Shown: piece after piece, positions 7,401 through 8,715 of the stretch
Layout of the letters: each line of letters begins with the position of its first letter
Numbering within the stretch: the stretch's first letter is position 1
Source: CAYQAJ01 sp964415245
GTDB lineage: Bacteria; Planctomycetota; Planctomycetia; Pirellulales; Pirellulaceae
Assembly: GCA_964415245.1 (NCBI GenBank)
Contig: CAYQAJ010000225.1
Span: 1 to 8,715, forward strand
DNA length: 8,715 bases
Direction: 5' to 3'
Notes under the pieces: generated by a model
The model's database searches: none
What the model was told of the DNA's origin: nothing
The model's input: only the letters and a program-made list of their open reading frames with translations
Translations under genes and position numbers: made by a program

Positions 7401-8715
7401 GCGACGCGCTCTTGCTCGTCGACGCCCTCGCACAACTGATCGAGTACGCCACGCAGGATGCTGACCCCTCGCTGTTCACGCCGCTGCGCGAGCCGTTTGC
7501 CGACCGCGCCGCCGCGTTCCGGCAGCGGCTGGTCGATACCGAGCCGCAGCAGCTCGAGTCCCTGCTCCGCTTCGCCGGGCAAGCATGGCGGCGACCGCTG
7601 TCGGAGGCGGAGACGAACGGCCTCCGCTCGCTCTACGCCACACTGCGCTCAGAGGAGTTCTCGCACGACGAGGCGTTTCGGCTCACGATGGCCCGCGTGC
7701 TGGTGGCGCCGGCGTTTCTCTACAAGGCGGAGAGGCCCGGTGCGGGCGAGAAACCCGGCCCGGTCACCGACTGGGAATTGGCCAACCGCCTGAGCTACTT
7801 CTTGTGGTCGTCGCAACCGAATGAAGAGCTGCGACAATTGGCCGCTTCGGGCCGGCTCGGCGACGAGGAAGTATTGGTCGAGCAGACGCGGCGGATGCTC
7901 CGCGACGATCGAGCGCGGCGGCTGGCGATTCACTTCGCTTGCCAGTGGCTGCACGTCCGCGACTTCGACGGTCTGGAGGAGAAGAGCGAGCGGCACTTCC
8001 CCGAGTTCGTCGAGCTGCGCGACTCGATGTACGAGGAGTCGATTCGGTTCTTCACCGACTTGTTCCAGAACGACCGCTCGGTGCTCGACATTCTCGACGC
8101 CGACTATACGTTCCTCAACGAGGAACTGGCTGGGTTTTACGGCATCGATTGGGCGAGTGGCAGCGCGGTTCCGGCGGACGGCATACAAAACGCAAATACC
8201 GAGCAGACGGCGGACGGCACGCGGAGCGTGCCTGCTACGGTGGAGTGGCGGCGGTTCGATGGCGTGAAGCAGCACGGGCGCGGCGGCATTCTCGGACAGG
8301 CGACGACGCTGGCCTCGAACTCCGGCGCCTCGCGCACCAGCCCCATTCTGCGCGGCATTTGGATCAGCGAAACGCTGTTGGGCGAGCGTCTCCCCCGCCC
8401 GCCCAAGGATGTTCCGAAACTGCCCGAGGACGAAGCAGCCACCGATGGCCTGACTGTGCGCGAGCTGGTCGAGCGGCACAGCAGCGATCCCAAGTGTGCC
8501 GTGTGTCATTCGCGGTTCGACGCATTTGGATTCTCGCTGGAGGGCTTCGACGCCATCGGCCGCGGTCGCGAGATCGACCTGGGTGGCCGCTCGATCGACA
8601 CACACGTTACCGCGGCCGACGGCGCCAAGTGGGAGGGGATCGACGGATTGCGCGCTTTTCTGCTCACCACGCGCCGCGAGGCGTTTGTGCGGCAGTTCTG
8701 TCGCAAGCTGCTCGG
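4436..8715 (+). CDS. Very large planctomycete cytochrome-like protein (PSCyt1-DUF1587-DUF1595-DUF1592-DUF1588-DUF1585), 3' partial
   Basis: The frame is open from the ATG to the window edge, 1426 codons with no stop. Residues 1-30 form a basic, hydrophobic leader (signal peptide or anchor), so the protein is probably exported. Domains read from the sequence: a PSCyt1-like c-haem domain with CHECH at 77-81 and a QMPP motif (Met120, possible axial ligand); DUF1587 at about 158-225 (RRLSNAEYAYTIRDLVG); a long insert to about 1038; DUF1595 at about 1040-1101 (LLRFAGQAWRRPLSEAE to FLYKAE); DUF1592 at about 1110-1237 (ELANRLSYFLWSSQP to LNEELAGFYGI); DUF1588 at about 1272-1380 with a second haem motif CAVCH at 1354-1358; and the start of DUF1585 from about 1385 (FVRQFCRKLLG), which lacks only its last few tens of residues. 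The insert holds two related helical motifs (307-327, 487-507), a likely beta-sandwich (about 530-708, with THAHPECGNGVTWSLELRRG) and a helical region (about 920-1010). The family is abundant in planctomycetes, often beside a DUF1552 gene, and has no established function. Two palindromic repeats lie in frame inside it. The start at 4436 has GGGAG 11 nt upstream; an ATG at 4463 is an alternative. Confidence 0.9.
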   Translation, partial: MKWRAGKRAMRFVPVLLVGTALFLLAVRRPTDAIEPGPQPAQSAATGEKAAQSTDQDYAALGQSYAREVQPLFERFCHECHSGDDPEGDIDFAALADFADARKHTRIWQKASEMLESGQMPPEEATNHPTDGERARLEGWVRDYLRAEGRAHAGDPGRVVLRRLSNAEYAYTIRDLVGVEMPDPTREFPVDGAAGEGFTNTGNALVMSPELLTKYLDAAKGIADHALLLPDGFRFSPHTTRRDWTDDILASIRAIYNKYSDPRGGDTVNLQGIVFQTNEGGRLALDQYLAATLTERESISSGATTIDEVARKHDLNAKYLGILWEHLTSSEPSLLLDPLRERWRTAKPDDATPLAAEVSQWQRALWKFNSVGQIGKVGGPKAWMEPVSPLATRRGLQTPLPAPSKDGSIVVYLVAGDAGDGNENDVVVWEHPRLVAPGRPDLLLRDVRQVTHELAGRQERIFAQTAKCLQAAADAAQNERAEGADVAELARKYEVDAEALSAWLDFLGIGSGGSTQLGTPITRKFESASGYDFVKGWAGDGALSVAANSSDQHVRIPGNMNPHCVAVHPMPTLNVAVGWKCPEAATLRLEGAVTHAHPECGNGVTWSLELRRGQMRQRLAAGISQGGKPVPFGPLEGIVVRKGDVIALVIGPRDGNHSCDLTQIDLAFDDGTRKWSLAGDLSPDILAGSPHPDSRGNADVWHFFSEPVDQSSGYLIPAGSLLAKWQAAQSDDERQKLAEELQRLLVSGASTAGSGDPRRTELPKDSPDAVLCGQIAASFQGALLSAVLEKIAAAPLEDTDKENKDGASDSSFGLDPRLFGKLPDGSPIDAANLSVQAPSVLKVRLPADLVAGAQLVTAGTLHAESGREGSVQFQVETTDPGDARGLQPTAVTQTNNGGAWTSVQRGVSFATPVVTAEGSAARKRFEAAFDEFRNLFPAALCYTKIVPVDEVITLTLFYREDDHLARLMLDDEEKAQLDRLWDELHYVSRDALLLVDALAQLIEYATQDADPSLFTPLREPFADRAAAFRQRLVDTEPQQLESLLRFAGQAWRRPLSEAETNGLRSLYATLRSEEFSHDEAFRLTMARVLVAPAFLYKAERPGAGEKPGPVTDWELANRLSYFLWSSQPNEELRQLAASGRLGDEEVLVEQTRRMLRDDRARRLAIHFACQWLHVRDFDGLEEKSERHFPEFVELRDSMYEESIRFFTDLFQNDRSVLDILDADYTFLNEELAGFYGIDWASGSAVPADGIQNANTEQTADGTRSVPATVEWRRFDGVKQHGRGGILGQATTLASNSGASRTSPILRGIWISETLLGERLPRPPKDVPKLPEDEAATDGLTVRELVERHSSDPKCAVCHSRFDAFGFSLEGFDAIGRGREIDLGGRSIDTHVTAADGAKWEGIDGLRAFLLTTRREAFVRQFCRKLL
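6672..6716. repeat. Palindromic repeat embedded in frame in the large cytochrome gene
   Basis: The core is GGGTC-GGGA-GACCC (6692-6705), a perfect 5-bp stem with a 4-nt loop, extended imperfectly by GGCG and CGCC at the base. It encodes a low-complexity stretch, SGASTAGSGDPRRTE, in a part of the protein (about residues 747-761) between a helical segment and a linker. I remember GGTCGGGAGACCCGCGCC-type text as a frequent interspersed repeat in planctomycete genomes; this cannot be confirmed here. The boundaries given are approximate. Confidence 0.5.
8173..8240. repeat. Palindromic repeat with flanking direct repeat, in frame between DUF1592 and DUF1588
   Basis: GGCACGC-GGA-GCGTGCC (8216-8232) is a perfect 7-bp stem with a 3-nt loop. 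An 11-bp direct repeat, GGCGGACGGCA, occurs at 8173-8183 and 8209-8219, exactly 36 nt (12 codons) apart. The translated stretch, about DGIQNANTEQTADGTRSVPATV, lies in the linker between LAGFYGI (end of DUF1592) and EWRRFDGVKQHGRGGIL (start of DUF1588), where relatives usually have only about ten residues. The pattern suggests insertion of a repeat element that kept the reading frame. The right boundary is approximate. Confidence 0.6.

Overview
The window is GC-rich and its gene content points to a planctomycete, probably of the Pirellulales type. The strongest indicator is the gene filling the right half. It encodes a very large exported c-type cytochrome-like protein with the planctomycete domain series PSCyt1, DUF1587, DUF1595, DUF1592, DUF1588 and DUF1585. 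Several short palindromic repeats are also of kinds I associate with planctomycete genomes. No rRNA, tRNA, CRISPR array, transposase or phage gene is visible.

Layout: (1) 2-979 (+), the 3' part of a glycoside hydrolase of clan GH-A, most like GH5. (2) 980-1130, a gap made almost entirely of repeats: inverted heptamers around a GC hairpin. (3) 1131-2015 (+), a secreted alpha/beta-hydrolase esterase of the XynZ/esterase D type. (4) 2016-2227, a gap between convergent genes holding a 94-bp imperfect palindrome just after the esterase stop. (5) 2228-4258 (-), a KefB/KefC-type CPA2 cation:proton antiporter with a C-terminal RCK_N/RCK_C module. (6) 4259-4435, a divergent intergenic region. (7) 4436 to the window end (+), the cytochrome-like protein, cut in its last domain. 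It is open for 1426 codons without a stop.

How the genes may work together: the hydrolase and the esterase lie in the same direction and could act on the same plant- or algal-type polysaccharide, one on the glycan backbone and the other on ester-linked side groups. The antiporter is a separate transcription unit for K+/H+ homeostasis. The large cytochrome-like protein belongs to an abundant but functionally uncharacterised planctomycete family.

I see no clearly new biological system. The most interesting signals are the density of structurally unrelated palindromic repeats, two of which sit in frame inside the large gene, and an insert of about 800 residues between DUF1587 and DUF1595 in that protein.
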